NCBI GenBank assembly: GCA_963722585.1
Contig: CAVRNU010000010.1
Span: forward strand, 124,001 to 188,000
DNA length: 64,000 nucleotides
Direction of reading: 5' to 3'
Source: KBS-96 sp963722585
Lineage (GTDB): Bacteria; Acidobacteriota; Terriglobia; Bryobacterales; Bryobacteraceae
Positions 43,923 through 52,187 of this stretch are shown piece after piece; the first letter of the stretch is position 1, and the number at the start of each line of letters is the position of its first letter. The notes beneath the pieces were generated by a model. The model was given only the letters and a program-made list of their open reading frames with translations, ran no database searches and was not told the origin of the DNA. The translations under genes were made by a program, and so were the position numbers.

Positions 43923-44965
43923 AACACATTGACGTCGGCATACTCGGCGCAACCGGCATGGTCGGCCAGCATTTTATTCGCTTCCTCGAAGGACACCCAT
44001 GGTTCAGGCTCAAGTGGCTCGGAGCGAGCGATCGTTCCGCCGGAAAAAGGTTCCGGGATGCAACTTCCTGGCGGCTCGATGGAGAGATGCCTGAAGCGGC
44101 CGCCAGCATTGTGATTTCCGATTCAAAGCCCGGAAACGCGCCGCAACTTCTGTTTTCGGCGATGGATGCCTCCGTTGCCACCGAAATTGAGCAGGCTTTC
44201 GCCAAGGCGGGCCACGTCGTCGTTTCGAATTCCAGAAATCATCGAATGGAGCCGGACGTTCCGCTCCTCGTCCCAGAGATCAATCCTCACCACCTGGCTG
44301 CGTGTAAAATTCAGCAAGCCAATCGCGGATGGAAGGGGATGATTGTCACAAATCCGAACTGCTCGACTGTCGTCCTCACCATGGCGCTGGCGCCGCTTGC
44401 GCAATTTGAAATCAAAATGGTGATTGCCACCACTCTTCAAGCGGTCTCCGGAGCCGGCTATCCTGGCGTCGCGTCGATGGACATTCTCGCCAATGTCATC
44501 CCGTTCGTCGGCGGTGAAGAAGAAAAGATGCAGCAGGAAACACAGAAGATACTGGGGAGTTTTCAGAGCAACGGGTTTATTCCGCTCGGTGCCCGGATCA
44601 GCGCCCACTGCAATCGCGTGCCGGTTGTCGATGGCCACACGGTTGCGGTCTCGGTTGATTTTGATCGTGACGTTCTCGTAGATGATGCGCGCGATGCGAT
44701 CGAGTCGTTCCGGGGCATTCCGCAGGAGCGAAAGCTGCCCAGCGCGCCCGAGCGGCCGCTCATCTATCTCGACCATCCGGACCGTCCGCAACCCCGCCGC
44801 GACGCCGGGCGCGAACGCGGAATGACAACCTTTGTTGGGCGCTTGCGCGAGTGCCCGGTGCTTAATCTTAAATTTGTCGCCTGCGGCCACAATACGATTC
44901 GAGGAGCAGCCGGGGCCGCGGTTCTGAACGCCGAGCTGATGGTCTCCGAAGGATTGATCGAGTAA
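43919..44965 (+). CDS. asd: Aspartate-semialdehyde dehydrogenase
   Basis: A 348-residue NADPH-dependent enzyme reducing aspartyl phosphate. The nucleotide-binding loop is GILGATGMVGQHFIRFL, and the catalytic Cys is in IVTNPNCSTVVLTMAL. The acyl-binding segment is QAVSGAGYPGVAS, with the later SAHCNRVPVVDGHTV carrying the catalytic His. Segment order and GHPWF place it with archaeal/fungal-type ASADHs rather than the classical bacterial type. It overlaps dapE by ATGA and lies 8 bases before lysC. It feeds both lysine and threonine/methionine synthesis. Confidence 0.95.
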   Translation: MKHIDVGILGATGMVGQHFIRFLEGHPWFRLKWLGASDRSAGKRFRDATSWRLDGEMPEAAASIVISDSKPGNAPQLLFSAMDASVATEIEQAFAKAGHVVVSNSRNHRMEPDVPLLVPEINPHHLAACKIQQANRGWKGMIVTNPNCSTVVLTMALAPLAQFEIKMVIATTLQAVSGAGYPGVASMDILANVIPFVGGEEEKMQQETQKILGSFQSNGFIPLGARISAHCNRVPVVDGHTVAVSVDFDRDVLVDDARDAIESFRGIPQERKLPSAPERPLIYLDHPDRPQPRRDAGRERGMTTFVGRLRECPVLNLKFVACGHNTIRGAAGAAVLNAELMVSEGLIE

Positions 44966-44973
44966 GAGCAAGC

Positions 44974-46341
44974 ATGATTGTGATGAAATTCGGCGGCACC
45001 TCCGTCGAGTCGCACGAGGCTATTGACCGCGTAACGAGTATCGTGAAGCGCAACCTGTCGCGCCGCCCGATCGTCGTCGTGTCGGCCATGGGCAAGACCA
45101 CTAACAGGCTCCTGCTCGCCGCAACCGAGGCCGCCGCCGGTCGCCGCGATCAATCCTTAACGCTGGTTGACGAAATCAGATCTCAACATTTAACGGATGG
45201 TTTGGCAGTAGCAGGCGCCGCCGCCGCGGATCTCGACCGCCATATCCGCTCTCACTTCGATTGGCTCGAGGAATTAGTCAAAGGAATTTCAATTGTGGGC
45301 GAAATCTCGCCGCGCTCCACGGACGCGATTGCCAGCGTAGGCGAGCGTCTCTCGAGTCTGGTCGTCAGTTACGCGTTTCGTGCCGCCGGTATCCCCGCCT
45401 GCCATATCGATTCGCGGCGCGTTGTTATCACAGACGATCAATTCACGCATGCCCAGCCGCTTTTTGAACAAACCTATCGGTTGCTTAGGGAAAATGTCGC
45501 TCCCTTGACGGAAGACAATGTGATTGTGATGGGCGGTTTCATCGGATCGACAGTTGACGGCCAAACTACCACTCTAGGTAGGGGAGGCTCCGACTTCTCG
45601 GCCGCGATCATAGGAGCCGGCCTCGGAGCCGAAGAGATTCAAATCTGGACCGATGTTGACGGAATGCTGACCACCGATCCGCGAATTGTTCCCGGAAGCC
45701 ATCGCGTTAAGCACATCAGTTTCGCTGAAGCCGCGGAGCTCGCCTATTTCGGCGCGAAAGTTCTGCATCCAGCGACCGTTGCGCCCGCCGTCGAAACAAA
45801 TATTCCGGTTTTGATTCTCAACTCGCGCCGTCCCGAGATTGAGGGCACCCGCATAACAGCCGATCCAGTGCCCTGCGCGAATCCAGTAAAGTCTATTAGC
45901 TGCAAACGAAATATCACAATTCTAAACATACGTTCTACCCGTATGCTGCTGGCGCACGGCTTTCTCCACCGCATCTTCGAGATCTTCGATCGCTGGAAAA
46001 CCAGCGTCGATATGGTTTCCACTTCCGAGGTGAGCGTTTCGCTAACGTTGGATAACACGGGCTATCTCGACGAGATTTGCTCCGAGCTCCGTCAATTCGC
46101 GGAGGTTAGCGAAGAGAGCGGCCAGGCGATTGTATGTTTGGTAGGAGAGAATCTTCGCCACACGCCAGGCATCTCCGGAAGAGCCTTCCAGGTGCTTCGC
46201 GATAAGAACATTCGCATGATTTCGCAGGGAGCGTCGCTATTGAATCTGGGATTCGTCATCGCCGAGCGCGATTTAACTCCGGCAGTAGCAGCTCTGCATT
46301 CGGAATTCTTTTCAGAGCTTGATCCGAACGTCTTTGCATGA
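44974..46341 (+). CDS. lysC: Aspartate kinase, monofunctional with C-terminal ACT domains
   Basis: A 455-residue enzyme phosphorylating aspartate, with IVMKFGGTSVESHEAI (nucleotide loop), VVSAMGKTTNRLL and the aspartate-binding GGSDFSAAIIGAGL near residue 208. VDGMLTTDPRIVPGSHRV is the LysC motif. The C-terminal third (about 310-455) carries two ACT domains, where lysine or threonine would bind for feedback control. There is no homoserine dehydrogenase fusion. It sits in the DAP operon, which supports a lysine-directed isoform. 9 bases separate it from dapB. Confidence 0.95.
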   Translation: MIVMKFGGTSVESHEAIDRVTSIVKRNLSRRPIVVVSAMGKTTNRLLLAATEAAAGRRDQSLTLVDEIRSQHLTDGLAVAGAAAADLDRHIRSHFDWLEELVKGISIVGEISPRSTDAIASVGERLSSLVVSYAFRAAGIPACHIDSRRVVITDDQFTHAQPLFEQTYRLLRENVAPLTEDNVIVMGGFIGSTVDGQTTTLGRGGSDFSAAIIGAGLGAEEIQIWTDVDGMLTTDPRIVPGSHRVKHISFAEAAELAYFGAKVLHPATVAPAVETNIPVLILNSRRPEIEGTRITADPVPCANPVKSISCKRNITILNIRSTRMLLAHGFLHRIFEIFDRWKTSVDMVSTSEVSVSLTLDNTGYLDEICSELRQFAEVSEESGQAIVCLVGENLRHTPGISGRAFQVLRDKNIRMISQGASLLNLGFVIAERDLTPAVAALHSEFFSELDPNVFA

Positions 46342-46350
46342 GGCACAGGC

Positions 46351-47058
46351 ATGGAAAATGGAACCAAAAAACTGGCGTTAGTCGGCTATGGCAAAATGGG
46401 CCGGTTGATCGAACAACTCGCGCCTGAGTTCGACTTCCACGTTATGGTACGGCTCGACGAGCATGGCAATGAAGCCGGACAGGGAATTAACGACACCAGC
46501 TTTTGCGGCGTGGATGTGGCGATCGAGTTTTCAACACCTGAAAGCGCCCCCGCAAATCTCATTCGTTTAGCGAACCTGAAAGTGCCGGCCGTGACGGGGA
46601 CAACCGGCTGGCTGCAACATCTTAGCGCTGTGGGCGAAGCCGTCGAGCAAAATAAGTCCGCTCTAGTCTGGAGCCCTAACTTTTCGATTGGCGTCGCCGT
46701 GTTCAGCCGGTTGGTGGCGCTCGCGGCTGAATTGCTGCGGGACGAGAAAGAGTATGGAGCTTGGGCCTGGGAAATCCATCACGATCAAAAGAAAGACGCT
46801 CTGTCTGGAACCCTGCTTCATCTCGTGGAAACGATGAAGACAGCCGGTTATAGCCGCCACATCGACGTTGGCTCCAATCGGGCCGGCAAGCATCCCGGCA
46901 CTCACGAGATCGGTTTCGACTCGGCCGCCGACACTATTTCTTTGCGGCATACGGCGCGAAGCCGGGAAGGCTTCGCTCGCGGAGCCTTGAAATCGGCACA
47001 ATGGATCATGGGCAAGACTGGTGTTCACACTTTTGAAGAAGTATTGTTCGGAAACTAG
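46351..47058 (+). CDS. dapB: 4-hydroxy-tetrahydrodipicolinate reductase DapB
   Basis: A 235-residue NAD(P)H-dependent reductase forming tetrahydrodipicolinate. The Rossmann loop is LVGYGKMGRLIE, shorter than the GxxGxMG of many DapB proteins. VAIEFSTPESA and VTGTTGW are cofactor contacts. The DapB signature WEIHHDQKKDALSGT contains the substrate-binding His pair and Lys. DTISLRHTARSREGFARGAL is the C-terminal domain. Length is at the short end of the family. It lies between lysC and dapA in the same operon. Confidence 0.94.
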   Translation: MENGTKKLALVGYGKMGRLIEQLAPEFDFHVMVRLDEHGNEAGQGINDTSFCGVDVAIEFSTPESAPANLIRLANLKVPAVTGTTGWLQHLSAVGEAVEQNKSALVWSPNFSIGVAVFSRLVALAAELLRDEKEYGAWAWEIHHDQKKDALSGTLLHLVETMKTAGYSRHIDVGSNRAGKHPGTHEIGFDSAADTISLRHTARSREGFARGALKSAQWIMGKTGVHTFEEVLFGN

Positions 47059-47142
47059 GGAAAGGAGCCGGAAGCATGAGCGCACAGCCGATCGGTGGCG
47101 TTGTGCGCGATCTGAGAGAATGCGACCGGCCAGGAGGTGATT

Positions 47143-48033
47143 ATGTTTCATGGATGCGGAACGGCGCTCGTTACGCCATTTCGCCACGATCAATCTCTAG
47201 ACGAACCGGTCTTGCGCAAACTCATACGGCGCCAGATCGACGCAGGTATCAACTTTCTCGTGCCGTGCGGCACAACTGGCGAGAGTCCCACTCTCGAGCG
47301 CGACGAGCATCTTCGCATCGTCGAGATCGCGCTCGCTGAAGCCGGCGGCAGAGTGCCCGTCCTTGCCGGAGCCGGCGGCTACAACACCAAAAAAGTCATC
47401 GCGCTGGCCAAGGATCTTGAAAACTTGGGTGCTCAAGGCATCTTGTCCGTCACGCCCTATTACAACAAGCCGACCCAGGAAGGACTCTATCAACACTACA
47501 AGGCCATCGCCGAATCCGTCTCTTTGCCGATTGTCGTTTATAGCGTGCAGTCGCGTACCGGCGTCAATGTGGAACCGGCCACGCTGTTGCGGCTCTCCGA
47601 AATCAAGAACATCGTTGGCGTCAAGGAAGCCTCCGGCAATGTCGGTCAAATGGCCCGTATCGTTTCCATGCTTCCGGATTCCTTTGCCGTCCTGTCGGGC
47701 GACGACTCTATCACGCTTCCGCTCATAGGTCTCGGAGGCAAAGGCATCATTTCCGTCGTATCGAATCAGATTCCGGCGGAAATGACACAGCTTACGGCAG
47801 CCGCGCTCTCTGGCGATTTCGTAACCGCGCGCCAGTTGCAGAAAAAGTTTCAGGACCTCATGGACGTCAATTTCATCGAATCGAACCCGATCCCCGTCAA
47901 GTATGGAATGGCCGTAATGGGTTTGCTCGAACCGATCTGGCGGCTCCCCATGACGCCGCCTCAGCCTCCTTCGAAGCAAAAGATTGAAGCGGTCCTGCAG
48001 AAGTCCGGCCTACTCGCGGGAGCCCACGCGTGA
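47143..48033 (+). CDS. dapA: 4-hydroxy-tetrahydrodipicolinate synthase DapA
   Basis: A 296-residue TIM-barrel aldolase condensing pyruvate with aspartate semialdehyde. The start is ATG 47143, because AGGAGG ends 5 bases before it (a GTG at 47137 lies inside the ribosome site). The Schiff-base Lys is in IVGVKEASGNVGQ, the catalytic Tyr in SVTPYYNKPTQEG, and the Thr-Thr pair in VPCGTTGESPTL. GDDSITLPLIGLGGKGIISV is the conserved end of the barrel. It overlaps dapD by 4 bases. Confidence 0.96.
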   Translation: MFHGCGTALVTPFRHDQSLDEPVLRKLIRRQIDAGINFLVPCGTTGESPTLERDEHLRIVEIALAEAGGRVPVLAGAGGYNTKKVIALAKDLENLGAQGILSVTPYYNKPTQEGLYQHYKAIAESVSLPIVVYSVQSRTGVNVEPATLLRLSEIKNIVGVKEASGNVGQMARIVSMLPDSFAVLSGDDSITLPLIGLGGKGIISVVSNQIPAEMTQLTAAALSGDFVTARQLQKKFQDLMDVNFIESNPIPVKYGMAVMGLLEPIWRLPMTPPQPPSKQKIEAVLQKSGLLAGAHA

Positions 48034-48887
48034 TTTCGGCGCCCTCCGAAATTCAACATCGCATTGAAGCGCTCTTCCATGAAAATCCGGCATCCTACGA
48101 GAAGGATGCGCGCCATCTATTCAAAAACTTTCTCGATCTGTTGAATACAGGCCGGGTGCGCTCAGCCGAGCCCGATCCAGCGCAGCCCACCGGCTGGCGA
48201 GTCAATGCCTGGGTGAAAAAGGGTATTCTTCTGGGTTTCCGCCTGGGCAAACGGGTGGAAATGACACCACCAGAGGGCGGCCTGCAGGCTTTCGATAAGT
48301 CGACTTATCCGCTGAAGCGTTTCAGTGTTCGCGATGAAGTCCGTATTGTCCCCGGAGGATCGAGCATCCGCACTGGATCCTTCGTGGGCCGCGGCGTCAC
48401 TTGTATGCCGCCCATGTACATCAACGTCGGGGCCTATGTGGACGAAGGAACCATGATCGATTCTCACGCCCTGGTTGGAAGCTGCGCCCAAATCGGCAAG
48501 CGCTGCCACATTTCCGCCGCATCCCAGATAGGCGGCGTGCTCGAGCCCGTCGGCGCGTTGCCCGTTATCATTGAGGATGATGTGCTCGTCGGTGGAAACT
48601 GTGGCGTTTATGAAGGCACCGTCGTAAAGGCAGGTTGCGTTCTCGGAACCGGCACAATTCTCAATCGCTCCACTCCCGTCTACGACCTTGTGCGCGAACA
48701 GATCTATCGCGCAACCGAGGACCAGCCGCTGGTGATTCCGCAAGAAGCCGTCGTCGTGCCAGGCTCGCGTCCCATCCAACAAGGTCCGGGAAAAGATTGG
48801 GGCCTTTCGCTTTATACGCCCGTAATTGTGAAGTATCGGGACTCGGCGACCGGCGCCAAAATCCAGCTCGAAGACCTATTACGCTAA
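48030..48887 (+). CDS. dapD: Tetrahydrodipicolinate N-succinyltransferase DapD
   Basis: A 285-residue left-handed beta-helix acyltransferase that makes N-succinyl-2-amino-6-oxopimelate. Hexapeptide repeats run from about residue 100 to 250: GSFVGRGVTCMPPMYINVGA, DEGTMIDSHALVGSCAQIG, HISAASQIGGVLEPVGALP. The start is GTG 48030, overlapping the dapA stop. Its presence fixes the succinylase branch of the DAP pathway and supports naming the M20 gene dapE. The following aminotransferase (dapC/argD) and epimerase (dapF) genes are not here. The 3' end meets the convergent GNAT gene by 4 bases. Confidence 0.95.
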   Translation: MISAPSEIQHRIEALFHENPASYEKDARHLFKNFLDLLNTGRVRSAEPDPAQPTGWRVNAWVKKGILLGFRLGKRVEMTPPEGGLQAFDKSTYPLKRFSVRDEVRIVPGGSSIRTGSFVGRGVTCMPPMYINVGAYVDEGTMIDSHALVGSCAQIGKRCHISAASQIGGVLEPVGALPVIIEDDVLVGGNCGVYEGTVVKAGCVLGTGTILNRSTPVYDLVREQIYRATEDQPLVIPQEAVVVPGSRPIQQGPGKDWGLSLYTPVIVKYRDSATGAKIQLEDLLR

Positions 48888-49399
48888 ATTCCCACGCGGC
48901 TGCTCCTACGCTCCATCAAAACAACATCGCGCCACTTACCATCCATGCAGCCCAACCGTTCGCGCATGCCGACAACGCGAAAGCCCGCGCCTTTGTGCAG
49001 CTTCATGCTGGCTACATTCTCTGGAAAGACACCTGCCTGCAACGTCCATATGCCCTCCTTTTCAGAAGCTTCAACTAACGCTGATAGCAACGCGCGTCCG
49101 ATTCCGCGCCCCCGCGCTTGCCCTCCCACATAAACGCTTACTTCCGCGACACCCGAATAAACCTTCCGGCGCGAGACCGGACTCAGCGCCGCCCAGCCCG
49201 CGACATTACTTCCAATGCGGGCCACCAGCCGCGGCGATTTCAATCGCGATTCGTTCCAGTGCTCCCATCCGGGCGCATGCTTTTCAAACGTCGCGTTGCC
49301 GGTCGCAATGCCCTCCAAATAGATTGCCCGAACCGCCGGCCAGTCCTCGGCCGTCATGCAGTCCACCGCGATTTCAATCCCTTCTTGAGATGGGCTCAT
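48884..49399 (-). CDS. GNAT family N-acetyltransferase (phosphinothricin acetyltransferase-like)
   Basis: A 171-residue acetyltransferase. N-terminal IEIAVDCMTAEDWPAVRAIY, the middle GNATFEKHAPGWEHWNE, VSVYVGGQARGRGIGRALL with the acetyl-CoA loop, and IWTLQAGVFPENVASMKLHK are the PAT/YncA pattern of GNATs that acetylate small amines or amino-acid analogues. It is convergent with dapD and divergent from the isomerase gene at 49441 by 41 bases. Substrate unknown; resistance to phosphinothricin-like compounds is only one possibility. Confidence 0.88.
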   Translation of the reverse strand: MSPSQEGIEIAVDCMTAEDWPAVRAIYLEGIATGNATFEKHAPGWEHWNESRLKSPRLVARIGSNVAGWAALSPVSRRKVYSGVAEVSVYVGGQARGRGIGRALLSALVEASEKEGIWTLQAGVFPENVASMKLHKGAGFRVVGMRERLGCMDGKWRDVVLMERRSSRVGI

Positions 49400-49440
49400 A
49401 AATTAGACTTTGACATACTCGCTACATTGGTGACACGGCG

Positions 49441-50280
49441 ATGAAACAATCCATCGGCGACAGCATGATTCCCAAGAATATGAGTTTCGAGGATGGCGTG
49501 AAGCTTATTAAGCGATCCGGCTACGAGGGTGTCGAGCTATGGCTCGGCGACCGACCGTGGTTTCAGATGACCACCACCGATGCCGAACTGCGGCAGCTCT
49601 ACAGCAAGGTGCAGGACGCAGGGCTCGAAGTTTCGAATGTTTCCAATGCTCTCGATTGGGACGCAAATATTTCCGACCGCGATCCCGCCAAACGTGAATC
49701 CGCCACGCGCCACATCAAGCGCCAGGTCGAAGCCTGTCATATTTTTAACACCGATGCGATCCTCGTCGTTGCGGGTATAGTTACGACCGAGAACCCCTAT
49801 AACGAGGTCTACGGCCGCTGCGTAAAAACACTTCAAGAGCTGGGTGAGTTTGCATCGAAAGCCCGAGTCAAGATCGGCGTCGAAAACTGCTGTTCCGAGC
49901 AACGGTTTCTTCTCAGCCCTCGCGAATTTAACCGATTTCTCGACGATGTCGCGAATCCGTGGGTCGGCATTCATCTCGATGTCGGCAACATTCATGACAC
50001 CGGTTTCGCCGAGCAATGGATCGAGATCCTCGGCCCGCGCATTACTCGAATTCACCTCAAGGATGTCTTGAAGCATCGCGGACGCTGCGGCAACCAAAGC
50101 GTATACACCAACATCTTTCTGGGCGATAACAACTGGCCTGCCATTCGTGCCGCCCTCGACAAGGTTCGCTATGACGGCTGGCTGATCGCCGAAATGGAAG
50201 CCCGTTACAAATATGCTCCCGATCAACAGTTCGTCGATACTTCCGCCGCCATGCGCCGGTTCATCGCGAGCCGGTTATGA
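49441..50280 (+). CDS. Sugar phosphate isomerase/epimerase family protein
   Basis: A 279-residue TIM-barrel protein of the xylose-isomerase-like/IolE-type family. Motifs include IPKNMSFEDGVKLIKRSGYE, GVELWLGD (Glu ligand), VSNVSNALDWD, IGVENCC (Glu), VGIHLDVGNIHDTGF (His/Asp ligands) and ITRIHLKDV (His). It has no signal peptide. The next gene overlaps its stop by 4 bases (ATGA) and encodes a small exported-looking protein, so they are probably co-expressed. Substrate unknown. Confidence 0.9.
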   Translation: MKQSIGDSMIPKNMSFEDGVKLIKRSGYEGVELWLGDRPWFQMTTTDAELRQLYSKVQDAGLEVSNVSNALDWDANISDRDPAKRESATRHIKRQVEACHIFNTDAILVVAGIVTTENPYNEVYGRCVKTLQELGEFASKARVKIGVENCCSEQRFLLSPREFNRFLDDVANPWVGIHLDVGNIHDTGFAEQWIEILGPRITRIHLKDVLKHRGRCGNQSVYTNIFLGDNNWPAIRAALDKVRYDGWLIAEMEARYKYAPDQQFVDTSAAMRRFIASRL

Positions 50281-50951
50281 CCCGCCGTCATGTTCTCGCG
50301 TTGTGTTCGACGCCCTTGATTCCCGGCCTCATGGCCCATCCCATGAGGGCGGGCTCAAATTCCACGAAAATCATCACCGAGCCTCACCTGTTATCGAAGG
50401 AATCACGCGCAGGATTCGAAAGCGTGTTGCCACAGGTTTTGCCGCCTTACCGCCCGCTCATTCTTCTGCCGGGCGCAAAGCAGGTTTGCGCCCAACAAGG
50501 AAGGGCGCTCCGTGACGAGGTGAGTAAAGGATCTTTACTGATTTGGGAATCAGGTCTCGCTTTCGCGAACCCTATCGAAATTGAGCAGCAGCGGCACGTA
50601 CTCGCAGAAACTTTCGGCATTCAGTTGGAAGGTCCGATCACGGAATCGGCGGCCAGTCACCCCTATGTTTCGTTTACAGGCGCTCGAGACTTTCTCGTCC
50701 GGCCATTCGGTTCTGTTTTTCAAATTTCCTCGGTCGCAAGCGAATGCGCGGCTCATTGGCATGGCATTCCCGTAGCCGTGAGAAAACAGATTGGCCAAGG
50801 CAACCTCGTCTACCTGGGCGCCATGCTTGGACCGAGTCTGCTGGCTGCAGACCGGGAAGCACGCCAAGCCCTCACCCGTCTGATGATGCGATTATGTCCA
50901 TCAAACCGGAACGCCGCTTCCGGGTTGAATTCGGTCCGCACCGAAATATGA
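50277..50951 (+). CDS. Unknown protein, possibly GATase-like fold
   Basis: A 224-residue protein starting MTRRHVLALCSTPLIPGLMA, a possible twin-arginine or weak signal segment. The rest reads as an alpha/beta domain: PYRPLILLPGAKQVCAQQGR, EVSKGSLLIWESGLAF, and C-terminal VRKQIGQGNLVYLGAMLGP. The last segment resembles the class-I glutamine-amidotransferase-like domain of glycosidase-associated proteins, but no catalytic Cys is positioned as expected. It overlaps the isomerase gene by 4 bases at its start and the 3' end of serS by 51 bases. Family unknown to me. Confidence 0.62.
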   Translation: MTRRHVLALCSTPLIPGLMAHPMRAGSNSTKIITEPHLLSKESRAGFESVLPQVLPPYRPLILLPGAKQVCAQQGRALRDEVSKGSLLIWESGLAFANPIEIEQQRHVLAETFGIQLEGPITESAASHPYVSFTGARDFLVRPFGSVFQISSVASECAAHWHGIPVAVRKQIGQGNLVYLGAMLGPSLLAADREARQALTRLMMRLCPSNRNAASGLNSVRTEI

Positions 50952-52187
50952 CTGCAATGCCTTGGGAATGAGAACACTGCCGTCGGCCTGCTGAAAGTTC
51001 TCCACAATCGCCACCCAGGTGCGCCCGATCGGTAAACCGCTCCCATTCAGCGTGTGCACGAAATCGGGTTTCGTCTTTCCGGATTTAGCGCGGATTTGCG
51101 CGCGGCGAGCCTGAAAAGCCTCATAGTTAGAGCAAGACGAGATTTCCTTATATGAATCCTGACCCGGAAGCCAGACCTCGATATCGTATGTCTTAGCTGA
51201 ACCGAATCCCATATCGCCGGCACAAAGTGTCATGCGCCGGTAGGGCAACTCTAGCCGCTCGAGAATGTCTTCCGCATCGCGCGTCAGCTTTTCCAGTTCG
51301 TCATAGCTCTCACCCGGCGCCGAGAACTTAACCAGCTCCACCTTCTGGAATTGATGCTGCCTGATGATGCCGCGCACGTCGCGCCCGTACGACCCCGCTT
51401 CGCTTCGGAAGCACGGCGTGTAGGCGCAGAGTGAAATAGGAAGCTGGTCGAGATTGAGCGTCTCGTCGCGAAACAGATTTGTCACCGGCACTTCCGCCGT
51501 CGGAGCAAGCCAGAAATCATAGCCCTGGCAGCGAAACAGATCCTCCTCAAACTTAGGAAGCTGCCCCGTGCCGTATAGGCTTACCGAGTTGATGAGGAAT
51601 GGCGGAAGCACCTCGCGATAACCGTGCTCGCGCGTATGCACGTCCAGCATAAAGTTGATCAGCGCCCTTTCGAGCTTCGCTCCAAGCCCCCAATAAACAG
51701 CGAAGCGCGCCCCCGTCACTTTCGCCGCCCGTTCCAAATCCAAAATACCCAGCTCCGGTCCAAGATCCCAGTGCGCTTTCGGTTTGAAATCGAAGCTTCG
51801 CGGGACGCCCCAACGCTTAACTTCCACATTGTCTTCGGAACTCTTGCCGCGCGGCACACTCTCATGCGGCACATTCGGTATCCGGGCTAGAAGATCTCGA
51901 AATTCCTGTTCGACCTTCGTTGCACGTTCGTCGAGACTCGCGATTCTGTCCCCTAGCGCCCGGATCTCCTGCTGCTTTTGGGCGGTGTCAATTCCCTCTT
52001 TTCTGAGCTTGCTAATTTCCTGGCTTGCGGCATTGCGAGCCGCCTTCAGTTGCTCGCTTTCCGTCAGTGCCGCCCGTCGGTTCCGATCAAGCTCTTGGAA
52101 CGACGCGACATCGAGATCGAATCCGCGCGCGGCTAGCTTCTCCCGAATCGCTTCGAGATTGTTGCGAAAGAACGCGAGATCGTGCAT
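50901..52187 (-). CDS. serS: Serine-tRNA ligase
   Basis: A 428-residue class II aminoacyl-tRNA synthetase. The N-terminal coiled-coil arm (about 30-100, rich in Lys/Glu/Ala) binds the tRNA long extra arm. The class II motifs are seen as FRSEAGSYGRDVRGIIRQHQ (motif 2) and SSCSNYEAFQARRAQIR (motif 3). Serine-binding TAEVPVTNLFRDE is present. Start 52187 lies directly after the citrate synthase stop (0 bases), so the two are co-transcribed. The C-terminus overlaps the convergent gene by 51 bases, which is longer than usual. Confidence 0.96.
   Translation of the reverse strand: MHDLAFFRNNLEAIREKLAARGFDLDVASFQELDRNRRAALTESEQLKAARNAASQEISKLRKEGIDTAQKQQEIRALGDRIASLDERATKVEQEFRDLLARIPNVPHESVPRGKSSEDNVEVKRWGVPRSFDFKPKAHWDLGPELGILDLERAAKVTGARFAVYWGLGAKLERALINFMLDVHTREHGYREVLPPFLINSVSLYGTGQLPKFEEDLFRCQGYDFWLAPTAEVPVTNLFRDETLNLDQLPISLCAYTPCFRSEAGSYGRDVRGIIRQHQFQKVELVKFSAPGESYDELEKLTRDAEDILERLELPYRRMTLCAGDMGFGSAKTYDIEVWLPGQDSYKEISSCSNYEAFQARRAQIRAKSGKTKPDFVHTLNGSGLPIGRTWVAIVENFQQADGSVLIPKALQSYFGADRIQPGSGVPV

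Noticed and set aside
44123..44971. Minus-strand open frame of 282 codons opposite asd
   Set aside because: The plus-strand asd is unmistakable. The antisense translation is low-complexity in Arg/His and has no ribosome site.
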